64,000 nucleotides of DNA, taken from the NCBI RefSeq assembly GCF_032854445.1, contig NC_088300.1:16063570-16127569 (forward strand), read 5' to 3'. The notes under the pieces are model-generated. The model did no database searches, had not been told where the DNA came from, and worked only from the letters and a program-made list of their open reading frames with translations. Origin of the DNA: Liolophura sinensis. Taxonomy: Eukaryota > Mollusca > Polyplacophora > Chitonida > Chitonidae. The position numbers and the translations under genes are program-made. Positions 1-11,400 of this stretch are shown here, one piece after another. Numbering within the stretch: position 1 is the stretch's first letter; each line of letters starts with the position of its first letter.

Positions 1-335
1 GTTGGCTGTTACAATTTTGTGAGACCTCATTATACTGGAACATTGTGGTGTAACTATGAAACAATTGATTGTCTACAGTATTGTGAGACATTATAATATG
101 GAAACATTATGGTTTGACTACAGAACAGTCAGTTTTCTACAATGTTGTGAGAAATCATCTTGATGGAACATTGTGGTTTTGTCGCTTCCACAGAACAGTC
201 AGTTGTCTACAGTTTTGTGAGACATCCTAATGTTGGAACATTGTGGGGTTATACAGTTTGTTTTCTGCAGTTTTGTGAGACAGATACATTGTATTGTTGG
301 AACATTGTGGTGTTATTCCATGAATCTGTGATACT
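1..335. repeat. Degenerate tandem repeat, about 63-68 bp unit
   Basis: A core reading roughly TTTTGTGAGACAT recurs near positions 16, 78, 141, 209 and 272. It alternates with a GGAACATTGTGG core. The copies are diverged and the array continues off the left edge of the window. No coding signal was seen here. Confidence 0.6.
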
Positions 336-1850
336 GCTGGGTTGTACAACATAGTCACAGCACTGTGCTGCTTTCCTCAGTTCTAGACTACAAATGTCGA
401 AAACATTTTGATACATTAGAAAGTAATATATAGATTGTTAAGAAGAAGAAATTAAATCTTCTTTGAACATTGTCGTTGAATATGTACACAATTTGATTCT
501 ATTCCATTAAAACTTTGTAAGAAAGACAGTCTGAAGTTCATTATTCTTAAACATGTTGCAGGCGTGCAAACAGAAACCTGTCTGGCGTCTTTACAACTAA
601 GGTAAAAGGCCAATATATTTATTTATTTATTTGATTGGTCTTTTGAGCTGTACTCAAGATTATTTCACTTGTACAACAGTTGCCAGCATTGTGGTGGGAG
701 GAAACCGAGCAAAGCCCAGAGGAAACCAACAAACGATCCGCAGGTTGCTGATAGTACAATCAGAGAGGAAGATGGCATGAGCTGGACTTTAGCTCACAGC
801 GAAAGTACAATCAGAGAGGAAGATGGCATGAGCTGGACTTTAGCTCACAGCGACAGCATTGGTGAGAGTCTCCTGGTCAAATGTCCAATATAATCAAAAC
901 TCCCGCAGATTGGGTCAAGATATCATGTTTGTAAGAATTTCAGCTTAAAGTCCCTTGTAAGATCCTAGGTAACTAAGCACCTATCAGGTACATGTAATAT
1001 CAGAAGCTTTTGACCAATGCTATCACAAGTCCATTTCCAACTCCTGGTATCACAGAAATAGCCTTTCGTATGAAACCAGTAAGGTATTCGGTGAGATGTG
1101 TTGGTTTTCCATGGGTTTCTTCACTTATAGCCCTGACTGGTATCATATTATGCTAGTAAAATTTTCTTGACTCTAGCATGAAGCACCAACCTAATAAATA
1201 AAGAACAAGTAAATAAATGCTTGTTATGATGTAAGCCTGCCAAATGGGTTGACATATCATTTTACTTGATGCATTATGTTGTGAACAAAAGTGCACATCT
1301 CAGCAGTTTTCCTACCAGATTTCCTTTGAATGCCTTAAAAATTATTCCGAAGTTTCCAAATCCGTTTACAAATTTCAAGCCTATCTTGAAGGTTCTTCAT
1401 CTAGCTTATGTTGCTTTAATTTCTAAACTCTGGACAGGAGCAAGAATAAACAGAGGTTGCTTAGATCTGTCACAGATGTGAACTATAAATTAATAACAAC
1501 AAAAATAAAGAAAACCTCTTCAGGTGTCTTTAAAAGAAAGGGCACACAAGAATAAAATTCACTGTTGAATTAAATATTTCATGTTGGGTAAAACGTTTGC
1601 TCCTCTTACTAGACCCACTCAATAAACTATGCCTTCATGTACATGTTCATTCAAACAACTGGTGTCAAGTGCTGCCATACAGCAGGAATCTAATGGTGTC
1701 CCACAATGATAGACATTTCTAGTGGTGTCCTACAACCTGTGCTTAGTGCTGCATTACAATCTGACACAAGTGGTGTCATACTGCATATGCCTGTATCACA
1801 CCTTGAACAACTGATCAATGTGTGATATAGGCATATGTACAGACCTTATC
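336..1850. other. Intergenic stretch without a recognised gene
   Basis: No exon with homology to a known family was seen on either strand. The only structured item is a SINE copy at about 622-880. It is likely the region 3' of WDR25, and a long 3' UTR of that gene cannot be excluded. Confidence 0.5.
622..880 (-). mobile_element. tRNA-derived SINE (family A) with an internal 51-bp duplication
   Basis: The left end is the TTTATTTATTTGATTGG tail of the family seen from the opposite strand. It is followed by the diverged body that includes GCCAGCATTGTGG and a rest of the promoter region. A 51-bp segment beginning at 754 is repeated almost exactly at 805. This copy is diverged from the younger copies at 8186 and 27298, so it is probably old, although the duplication itself looks recent. 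Confidence 0.8.
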
Positions 1851-1854
1851 AGTT

Positions 1855-2775
1855 ACAGCCACACCCCCAACTCTCCTGTACAACTGGTTCCAGTCACAGC
1901 GCTGTACTGCACAGGGTGATAGGCCACATCCATACAATTGCACTGAGCCTATGAATCACAGCCACACCCCCAACTCTCCTGTACAACTGGCTCCTGCCAT
2001 AGCGCTGTACTGCACAGGGTGATAGGCCACATCCATACAGATGCAATGAGCCTATCATTCACAGCCACATCCCCAACTCTCCTGTACAACTGGCTCCAGC
2101 CATAGCGCTGTACTGCACAGGATGATAGGCCACATCCATACAGATGCACTTAGCCTATCATTCACAGCCACACCCCCAACTCTCCTGTCCAACTGGCTCC
2201 TGCCATAGCGCTGTACTGCACAGGGTGATAGGCCACATCCATAAAGATGCAATGAGCCTATCATTCACAACCACACCCCCAACTCTCCTGTCCAACTTGT
2301 TCCAGCCACAGCACTGTACAACAAAGGGTGATAGGCCATGCCCATACAGGTGTACCAAGCCTATGGGTCACAGCCACACCCCCAACTCTCCTGTCCAACT
2401 GGCTCCTGCCATAGTGCTGTACTGCACAGGGTGATAGGCCACATCTATACAGATGCACTGAGCCTATCATTCACAGTCACACCCCCAACTCTCCTGTCCA
2501 ACTGGCTCCTGCCATAGCGTTGTACAGCACAGGGTGAAAGGCCACATCTATACAGATGCACTGAGCCTATAAGTCACAGCCACACCCCCAACTCTCCTGT
2601 CCAACTTGTTCCAGCCACAGCACTGTACAACACAGGGTGATAGGCCATGCCCATACAGGTGTACCAAGCCTATGGGTCAAAGCCACACCCCTAACTCTCC
2701 TGTCCAACTAGCTCCAGCCACAGCACTGTACAACACAGGGTGATAGGCCACATCCATACAGATATTCCAGCCTGT
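1855..2775 (-). repeat. 103-bp minisatellite built from the WDR25 terminal exon
   Basis: The same short block (CACCCCCAACTCTCCTGT on the plus strand) recurs at 1861, 1964, 2067, 2170, 2273, 2376, 2479, 2582 and 2685, an exact spacing of 103 bp over nine copies. The rightmost copy is coding: on the minus strand it gives the last 28 or so codons of WDR25 (from about MDVAYHPV to GVWL) and the TGA stop. The other eight copies lie downstream of that stop. Copies at 2273, 2582 and 2685 share a subtype (cagccacagcactgtac), which suggests a 309-bp higher-order step. Since 103 is not a multiple of three, the reading frame shifts from copy to copy. Confidence 0.95.
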
Positions 2776-5700
2776 GTCAATAGTCCGTATCATCTTGCCC
2801 GACTGGTAATGATAAAAGTGAAACCTTCCCTCACCACTGCCACTGCAAACCAAGCTCCCGTCAGGGCTGACATCAAAACCAACACTGTACCCCAACATCT
2901 AAAACAGAGTATAATCAGTCTCTATAATGCCAGATTACTTTATTGTAAACTACCATTATTCTGGGACTAACATAATATCTATCATATTGGTCCCAGCAAT
3001 ACTGTAGCTTGACCTATTTAAGCCCTGCAATAACAACTAACAATTCAAATTGAGAAAACCAGTGCCAGATAATTGTTAAATAATGGAAGATTTCATTCTT
3101 CCATGCAGGTTTAGCAAAAACAGCATAATTAGGCTGTAACTTTCTATTCTCACACTTATTTGGTGTTTATACTGCATTAAAAAAAACGCAGACAGTCTAA
3201 AGAAAATCGCCTTGTCCTCCATTATCCCACATATAACATAATACTCCAGTTTCCATTGGACAGTAAGTCATGTGGGGGATATATATTCACGTATACTGCA
3301 GACGATACCATGTGCATCTGTTGACGACTAGGTTATCTCCCTTTGTTCACTTGTGAAAACAGTGATACGCTGACACGATTCACCTTTACATTGACCTTCT
3401 GATTAATATGTCACATGGTTACTCAGTGACAGGATACAGAAATATATGATGTCAGTAACCCTCATCTTGCACTGGGCTGATGCCATATATTTCTGTATCC
3501 TAAGTAACCATGTCATTAGTAAAGTGCATGTACCTTACATACCTCCTTGTGTAAACCTGTAGCCATGACAACAGAGGATAGATTTGAACATCTACACAAT
3601 ACGGTCTCTTTTAGAATATCTCATGATATTCTGTTGTATAAGCTGTCTCACCTTGTGTCCTTCAAAGCGTCTGTATTTATCTAACTTGTATGGACGGTTG
3701 ATTGAGAAAACAGCAATGTAGTTGCCATGGGTTTGTGCCAGGAAGGTGTCTTCAGTAGGGTGTTGCTTCAGCCGAGTGCAAACGTACCTTTCCTGGATAT
3801 CAAAATGTCAAAACTATAAGTTTTAATGAATCATGAAGTGAAGATGCTTCCAGCAGAGCAAAAAGTCAAGCATTATTCTTCATAACCTATGTAACATCCA
3901 AATATTTATAGGAAGGAATTTAAGGACATTAAAGATAAAAGAGATAATTTATAGTAGCATCCATTTACCTGAAAGATTTGGTTGGAGAGGACCACAGTGG
4001 AGTTAAAATCCCAGGCCAGGATATTTCTGTCTGCAGAGTCCTTGCTAACGAGGTCACAGCTTCCAAAGACCTGGCTGCCATCTCTGGAAACAATTACATC
4101 CTGTACCTAGAACAGACAGGACCAGACAAAATAAATAAGAAGAAAGAGCTGGGGTTGGGTGAAAATCTGAAAATCACTTTACTTATAATATTTAGGATTT
4201 TGTACATTGTATTAAGTGAATTTAAATAAAGTATGAAATCAAAAACATATCTGGTGCCATTCAAGTCCTGGAAAATGTAATCAACCTGTATTAAGACTAT
4301 CAAGTAAATAGAAGAAAAATATGGTTTATTTACAACTAAAAAATTACATTCTCATGCAATGTTCTTTCATTCACAGACCTAAAGCTCTCACAAAGCACCA
4401 TTTTACGTTTTATAAAATTTCCTTATGCACATTCACTGTGAGTGACCTTTGAAGTTGGGATTTTTTTCTAGATATCGATGGCTTAGAAAACCTAAAGTGG
4501 TGTATTGTATCAACATCTCACAAACTCATCCGGCCATAATGTAAGTACAACCATGTACTCATTTATTTTATTTTTTCATGCGGTACATCAATGATTCTAA
4601 TATAACATGCAAATCTTTAGCTAATAATATACCTGGCCAAATCTGTCTTTATGAGTGAAAGTTTTGACAGGGCCAGAGGCCTGTCTGAGATCCCAGCAGA
4701 GCACACAGTTGTTAGAGCCAGCCAGAATCAGATCCCTATAGACAGGGTGGAACTTCCCACAAGTGACAAACCCAGGGGCTGTAAACCGCCTCTCTAACTG
4801 ACCTGCAAATTCATTTAGAATTACAATGAAGGTTAGCTTACATCTGATACGATCACCTGTGTGGTGAGCTCAAACAGATTGTGACATGTATTTGTATATG
4901 CCTTAAATATTCACCCAAAACATAGGCATTTTTCAATGCCAATAAAGGTAATAATAACCCTTGGTTCTGAAATGTATATTTCACTGTTAAATAGCACATA
5001 ATCCTACCTTCCAAACAAACCTCAAAACATCTTTCAATGATCAATAGAATTCTCCAAATCATACTGTAAAATGAGTAATGTAAAATCAATTTAGTAGGTC
5101 AAATACAGAACCGCTATTTATTTATGGAAGACTGATGTTTATCACTATACACAGGGACATTATACTGACATTATGGCAGACATGTTTACAGGAGAAGCAA
5201 CACTCTATTGCCTATATTGCTACTATTATAATTTTCCCAATGTGTTCAGTGTGTACTCTGTTAAGTCTCACATTTAGATGTAGAGGTCAATATACCTGTT
5301 TCCACATCGCTAACTGCTGCTGTCCTATCAAAGCTACAGCTGAGTACTTTCTTGCCATCTGAGTTCCACTCTGCATCTTTCACAGCCTTGTTGTGCTGAC
5401 TGATTGTCTGTACACACGGATCTACCCGAGACCAACAGTTCCATATCTTAACATGGGTATCCATAGAAGCTGACAGCAGAAGATGGCTGTAATTAGGGCA
5501 ACACCACTTGACCTTATTAACCACACCTTGATGGCCAGGTAGAGACACCTGCACACCTTTGGGAGGTTTACATTCTCTGCTGCGGTATGACTGCAAGTGA
5601 GGAGCCACTTTACTGTGGACATAATAAATTTTTCTCCTCTCCACTGGTATTGTCGGTTTATCAGAATAATTCTGTATGTTATTCTGAGTGGGCTTGTACT

Positions 5701-6364
5701 CAGCTGAAAATTCATAAGCATTAGAGTGATGATATTCCGTAGAAAAATGACATCTATCATAATCATTAGCTGTGATGTATTGCTCAGAGGACTTGATAAA
5801 ACATTGGGTGTCCCTTATTTCTTGACACAAAGCGCCGGCCATACCACCACTCACTGCAGGAGAACCATTATCAGCTTTTGACTGCAAATCAGCAGCAGTA
5901 TTTATCCAAAACTCTGAATCTGGAAGATTTATTTCCACTCCGTCGATGCTAACCTTGTTTTCCATATTTTCTGTATTTTCACTTTCAGTCTTCCTGTGTT
6001 TATTTCTAGGTCCATCTGTCGCGTCATCATCACTATCACAAGACAGCAGCCCGAAGAAATTGGTCTCTGATTTCCTTTGATTACTTGGAGGTTTTGGGCT
6101 GGTGTCTATTGAACTTTCGAAATTTGAATTAGAGCTGTATGATGTAGTGTTGTTGTTGCTTTGAAATGTGTTAGCAGACGATACAAGAAAAACGCCATCC
6201 GTTGAAGGCAACAAATCTGCATATGGGTGAAGTTGTGTCTCTTCTGACCATGATTTTTCGGATGACTGGCTATCACTGGAATCTCCACCACCATAACCTA
6301 ACAGAGCCTGCATCGTTTCGTCAAGATGACGAAATGACTTACAGGCACTGATGGGCGTAGACAT
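2677..6364 (-). CDS. WDR25: WD repeat-containing protein 25 (577 aa, 5 exons)
   Basis: This is a WD40-repeat protein whose molecular role is poorly known; the family is distantly like the splicing factor PRP17. Exons in transcript order are 6364-5296, 4802-4633, 4100-3969, 3792-3652 and 2898-2677. All introns are GT-AG and the frame is continuous. The first exon carries a low-complexity, Ser/Asn-rich N-terminus of about 275 residues. The WD region follows with GHQGVVNKVKWC, LLLSASMDTHVKIWN and SFDRTAAVSDVETG. Exon 3 has the family block DSADRNILAWDF and exon 4 ends FEGHK, joining to MLGYSVGFDVSPDG in exon 5. The length is close to the human protein (about 544 aa). The ATG at 6364 has A at -3. 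The last 28 or so codons and the stop lie inside the rightmost unit of a 103-bp tandem array. WARS1 starts 452 bp away on the other strand. Confidence 0.93.
3414..3512. repeat. Long imperfect hairpin in WDR25 intron 4
   Basis: The left arm (3414-3455) begins CATGGTTACT and contains GGATACAGAAATATATG. The right arm (3477-3512) is its reverse complement apart from one small indel and a few mismatches. The loop is about 21 nt. It could be a MITE remnant or a structured intronic RNA. The sequence alone does not decide between these. Confidence 0.7.
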
Positions 6365-6816
6365 GTTTTGTCGAGACAGCCAATCACATGCTTGATCTTA
6401 TGACTACAAAAGTTTTAGCCAATCACTGTTCGCTTTACAAATGGGACATGAATGATGAAACACGTGGAAACGAAGCCTTCCGAGCAGCATGTTACACTTT
6501 TATGATTCTTGCTTGAAGATATTATGACATTTCTCGTTATTTTATGGTAGGGAAAGGGTTATAAATCATCGGCCATTAATTCTGAATCTTTTGCAGTGTT
6601 TCTGGCACTTGTTTGATGATCTGCTGATTTAAAACAGTGGAAAGAACGTACATGTCCAAGAGACAAGCCACATGTACAACGACAACATATGTACAGTTTC
6701 AGTTTCACAAGTCAGTGAGGGTTTACATGTGATTTTGACAGTTTGTTTTAAATTAGTGCATTAGATCATTGGTAGTATTTTCTTGTCACCAGCGTAGTGA
6801 GTTTGTTTTCACCCGT
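6365..6816. promoter_or_regulatory. Divergent promoter between WDR25 and WARS1
   Basis: The start codons of WDR25 (minus, 6364) and WARS1 (plus, 6817) are 452 bp apart and point away from each other. Both 5' UTRs and both promoters must fit here unless there are upstream non-coding exons. No clear TATA box was seen. The role is inferred from gene positions alone. Confidence 0.6.
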
Positions 6817-8437
6817 ATGGCGGAAGACGCCGCAAAGGAAGTTGAGAACCTCAAGGTTGACGGAGAGGTGGCCGATGTCGTCAACCCATGGGAAGTGACC
6901 ACGAGTTCAGCCACAGGGGTGGACTATGACAAGCTGGTCGGTGAGTGGAGTAAGCTTGATGCGTTAGCAGAAGTCAGCAGAATAACAGTGGTGTTATTAA
7001 TGTATTTAAGTTTTAGAAATTAAATAAAACTTAAATTAATTTGTTCATTCCATCTTAATTGCTTCATTTCACCTAGGCCTACTTTCTTGGACAGAAAGCA
7101 AAGCATTTATTAGTAGGGCATTTTTGTACATGTGACTGCTAATCAAGATCTTGGTCAAAATGATATCTTTATTTTAATTTAGTCCAGATGGTAACAGGGG
7201 CATGGTACACATACAACTCAGGGGGCTGAGGGGGTCAGCACCCCAGTGCGGCGTAATGACCGTAATGGCTGTGAGTTCAAGTCCAGTTCATGCTGGATCC
7301 CTCTCCGGCCATACATAGGAAGGTCTGCCAGCAACCTACGGATGGAAGTGGGTTTCCTCAAGGCTCTGCCCAGTTTCCTCCCAAAATAATGATGGCCGCC
7401 GTCATATGAGTAAATTATTCTTGAGTACAGCGTAAATCACCAATGAAATAAATAAATAAATAGTTAACAACTCACTGTTTGCTTTTACAGTTTAAAGTGT
7501 TTGTGCTCCACAGAAAATTAAAACTGTGATGCCAGCTAAATATAACTATTGAAATAATATTGTGATAAATGAGTCTGCCTTCTGTGCCTGCACCTATTTT
7601 GTCAAAGATGGATTTTGTTTCTTGTGAGTAGGTTATGTTATGCTAATGTCATGTAACAATCTTCATATGTTTTCCAGAACGTTTTGGAAGCTCCAAAATA
7701 GATGATGAGCTGATAGCACGGATTGAAAAAGTGACGGGAAAGCCTGTACATCACCTGGTAAGACGGGGCATTTTCTTCTCTCACAGGTAATTTGGAAAGA
7801 TTTCGCTTTTATGATAATCATGTTAAACAACTCAGAGTTACTTTCGGTGGCTTGGCTAAGTGTTTACCTCAGAAAACAATCATGTGACCACAGAGTTGGT
7901 CATAAGCAAAATATTTTTACAGTTACCTATTTTATGCAACATGAGAAGGCCATTGCATTTCATGATTGTTGCGTGAAGAAACTTGTCTTTTTTTTTTTAT
8001 TTTTTGTTTCATATAAATGAAAAAACACTGAATGTGAGAAAAGTGGTAGATGTCATTAAAGAAAAAAAGAGTAAAACAGGATGTCAGATAAAGATTACCT
8101 TAAATGACATTAAAATTTCGACTAATAAACTGCATTTTATATATTTTCGCAGTAGGATATTATCCAACCTTCCAAACTAACTTGGGGGGGGCCTCCGTGG
8201 CTCAGTCGGTTAGCGCGCTAGCGCAGCGTAATGACCCAGGAGCCTCTCACCAATGCGGTCGCTGTGAGTTCAAGTCCAGCTCATGCTGACTTCCTCTCCG
8301 GCCGTAAGTGGGAAGGTCTGCCAGCAACCTGCGGATGGTCGTGGGTTTCCCCCGGGCTGTGCCCGGTTTCCACCCACCATAATGCTGGCCGCCGTCGTAT
8401 AAGTGAAATATTCTTGAGTACGGCGTAAAACACCAAT

Positions 8438-8470
<33 letters not shown>

Positions 8471-11400
8471 AACTTGGAATAAGGGTAAAATGACCAAATT
8501 AATCATGGAGAAAATTTTACATCATTTAAGGTAACTGAAGTTGACAGTGTTTTGTACATGTGCATTTATTTTGCTCTGTAAAATGATTTGTTTATACTTT
8601 TCTTGTAGGGACATGCACACAATCTTGACCTTGTATGAGCAGAAGAAGCCATTTTACCTGTACACTGGCCGTGGACCTTCATCAACCTCTCTTCACCTGG
8701 GACATCTCATTCCATTTATCTTCACAAAGTAGGTTCACACGCAATACATCTCAATAATAGATCGGAATATTAGATATAGAAAAACATGTATACTTAGCCC
8801 AAGCTTAAGTTTGTTTCTTACTGTTTGATGGTAATCTTGATGTGCTGGAAACAATGCTGTGGATAATAAGCATGAATTGGCAACATTTTGGTGCAAAAAA
8901 TGATGTTTACAAGACCTTAAGTTTTAAACAGTGCCAGTATGATGATTAAGCACATTATCTGTATTATTAACTGAGTAGGGATAATATTTAACAAAGTGCA
9001 GTATTTGATTTGCCTATTTTATTTGCATTGCAGATGGTTACAAGAGACGTTCAATGTTCCACTAGTCATACAACTGACTGACGACGAGAAATTCCTGTGG
9101 AAAGATCTGTCTATAGATGAGGCATATCGGCTTGCCAGAGAGAATGCCAAAGATATTATAGCCCTTGGTTTTGATGTGAACAAAACCTTTATCTTCAGTG
9201 ACTTGGAATACATGGGGTGTGTATGTGAAAGAGCAACTTTCAAAGCAATTGATGCACATTTCTAATTTGATTTTGAAGACAATACTTCATTGGTTAGATT
9301 GGCCAGATTCAGGACTTTACAGAAAGTAATTTTATCAGTCAACACAGAAAAATGCGTTCTGAATATGCTTGCACAAACACCTTGCACACATGCGGAAAGG
9401 TTGAATTACAGTATATCAGTTTTATTCTACGTGCCTAAATGTTCATTTTTGAATTTTACTTCAAACCATGACACCATGTGTCAGGCCACAGAGAATTTAC
9501 CGTCAAATGGATGATTACTGGATTGAAATAAAGAGGTTATAAGACGATAGTTTCTTCATGAAATGAAAAGTAATGAAATCTGAAATAACACATGACATCT
9601 GACTGTATATTTTGAGGATATGAATTTGAAAATTGTGGAGTGACTGTTTTTGCCTTTCCTTGACAAATACAAAAGTATGAAACATATGTTGATGTGGTAT
9701 TGAACATTTAAAACGTATTATTCGTGTCATTTCAGGCAAAGCAGGGCATTTTATAGGACCGTATGCAGAGTACAAAAGTGTGTGACATTTAACCAAGTCA
9801 AAGGGATATTTGGTTTCGGTGATAGTGATTGTATTGGCAAAATCAGTTTCCCGGCCATCCAGGCTGCCCCCAGCTTTAGCAGCTCTTTCCCAGAGATCTT
9901 CAACAAAAAAGCAGACATACCGTGTTTGATTCCCTGTGCGATTGATCAGGTGAGTGACTGGTTTATTCCTGCACAGATCCTTGTGAAGATGAAAAATATC
10001 AGGGCCAAAATTTATCAAACGTCTTGTGAAAAATTCAAACACAGCTGCAGTTGAAATGTTTTGTTCCAGGAAAATTAAAATTTGTACACTGATTCTTCAA
10101 TGCAGAAAAATGTATCAACCACAATTTCAGTGATTTCTTTAATAATGTACCATAATTAAATCATAGCATCAGTAGACAGTGTCCGGGAATTACCAAACTG
10201 CTATTGAAACTGATGTTAAGCCCAAAGAAAATTGGAAAAAAGTTTTGGAAGTACTATTTGCAGAAATTATGTAATCGTTGATCTTGTTCAAAACTCGGTG
10301 TACACCCTTGAAGTGCCCCGAGTCCGGTGAATGATGTCGCTACAGTGTGGGCAAGGTGACATGTACACAGATACTGCATGGCTTCTTCGGGCCAGCTTAA
10401 GGCCCCCTCCGCACCCCTTCACCTGACCCATTTGGTCTGTTCCCGACACCCTCACCCCATTCAGCCAGACTCATTCGGTCTGTTACCCACTGGGTTCTTT
10501 TAAACAGAGATCATCATTCACATCACCGCTGCAAGTTACTTAGTTTACGGACTGACTGCTGAAGCCTTAAGAAAAGTGTACTTTATAGCCATTCTTACCC
10601 CCAAAAGTGAAAGGTGAAAAATTTGTTTGCGCTGTTATATGTTATTACACAAGGTAGTCAGCACATTAAGAAATAAAACCAAAGCATTTCATGTATCCTT
10701 CAAACACCATTGAGTCATTCTGAATTTTAGTTTGTAATTTGTGGTATTTTTCAGGACCCATACTTCAGAATGACACGAGATGTGGCTCCTAGAATTGGTG
10801 GGAAGAAACCAGCTTTGCTACACTCCATGTTTTTCCCAGCTCTGCAGGGAGCGCAGACCAAGATGAGTGCTAGTGACCCCAACTCTTCCATCTTCCTCAC
10901 AGATACTAACAACCAGATTAAAAATAAGGTTTGTACCCTTGTCCTCTAACTTGTACACAAGTATACATAGATAAATGATATAATCGTAGCACCTCTACAT
11001 GTATATCATCCGTGCAAAACAGTCCATGAGAAGGTCTGCCAGCAACCTGCGGAAGGTTGTGGGTTTTCCCTAGGTTCTGCCTGGTTTCGTATAAGTGAAG
11101 TATTCTTGAGTACAGCGTAAAACACCAATCAAATAAATAAAACAAATAAATCCTTGCAAAACAAATTATTTTAAAATAAAAAAGTCCAGGTCAGTGTTAC
11201 ATGTATTGATGAAGGTGAAACTTGCTCACTTCATTTTTGTTTCTTTATGTAAATCTTTTAGTGTGCCTTCTTATGTAAGTCTATTTAGTTAGGAGCATTT
11301 CGCAGTCTGAGGTGGTTTGCAAATCTGTACTCTGATCACTGGAGGAATGATCCTAAAAATACACAACACAGTACTGAGGAATTGTGGGAAATAACGTGTT

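Noticed and set aside
1949-2470. Set of overlapping minus-strand frames of 66-96 codons
   Set aside because: They arise from the 103-bp minisatellite read in successive frames. They are not separate genes.
8188-8275. Apparent tRNA gene
   Set aside because: The A and B boxes belong to the head of a SINE with a poly(A) tail and target duplication; it does not fold as a proper tRNA by eye.
9515-10042. 175-codon minus-strand frame
   Set aside because: It runs antisense across WARS1 exon 5 and its flanks, so it is a shadow of the real coding strand.
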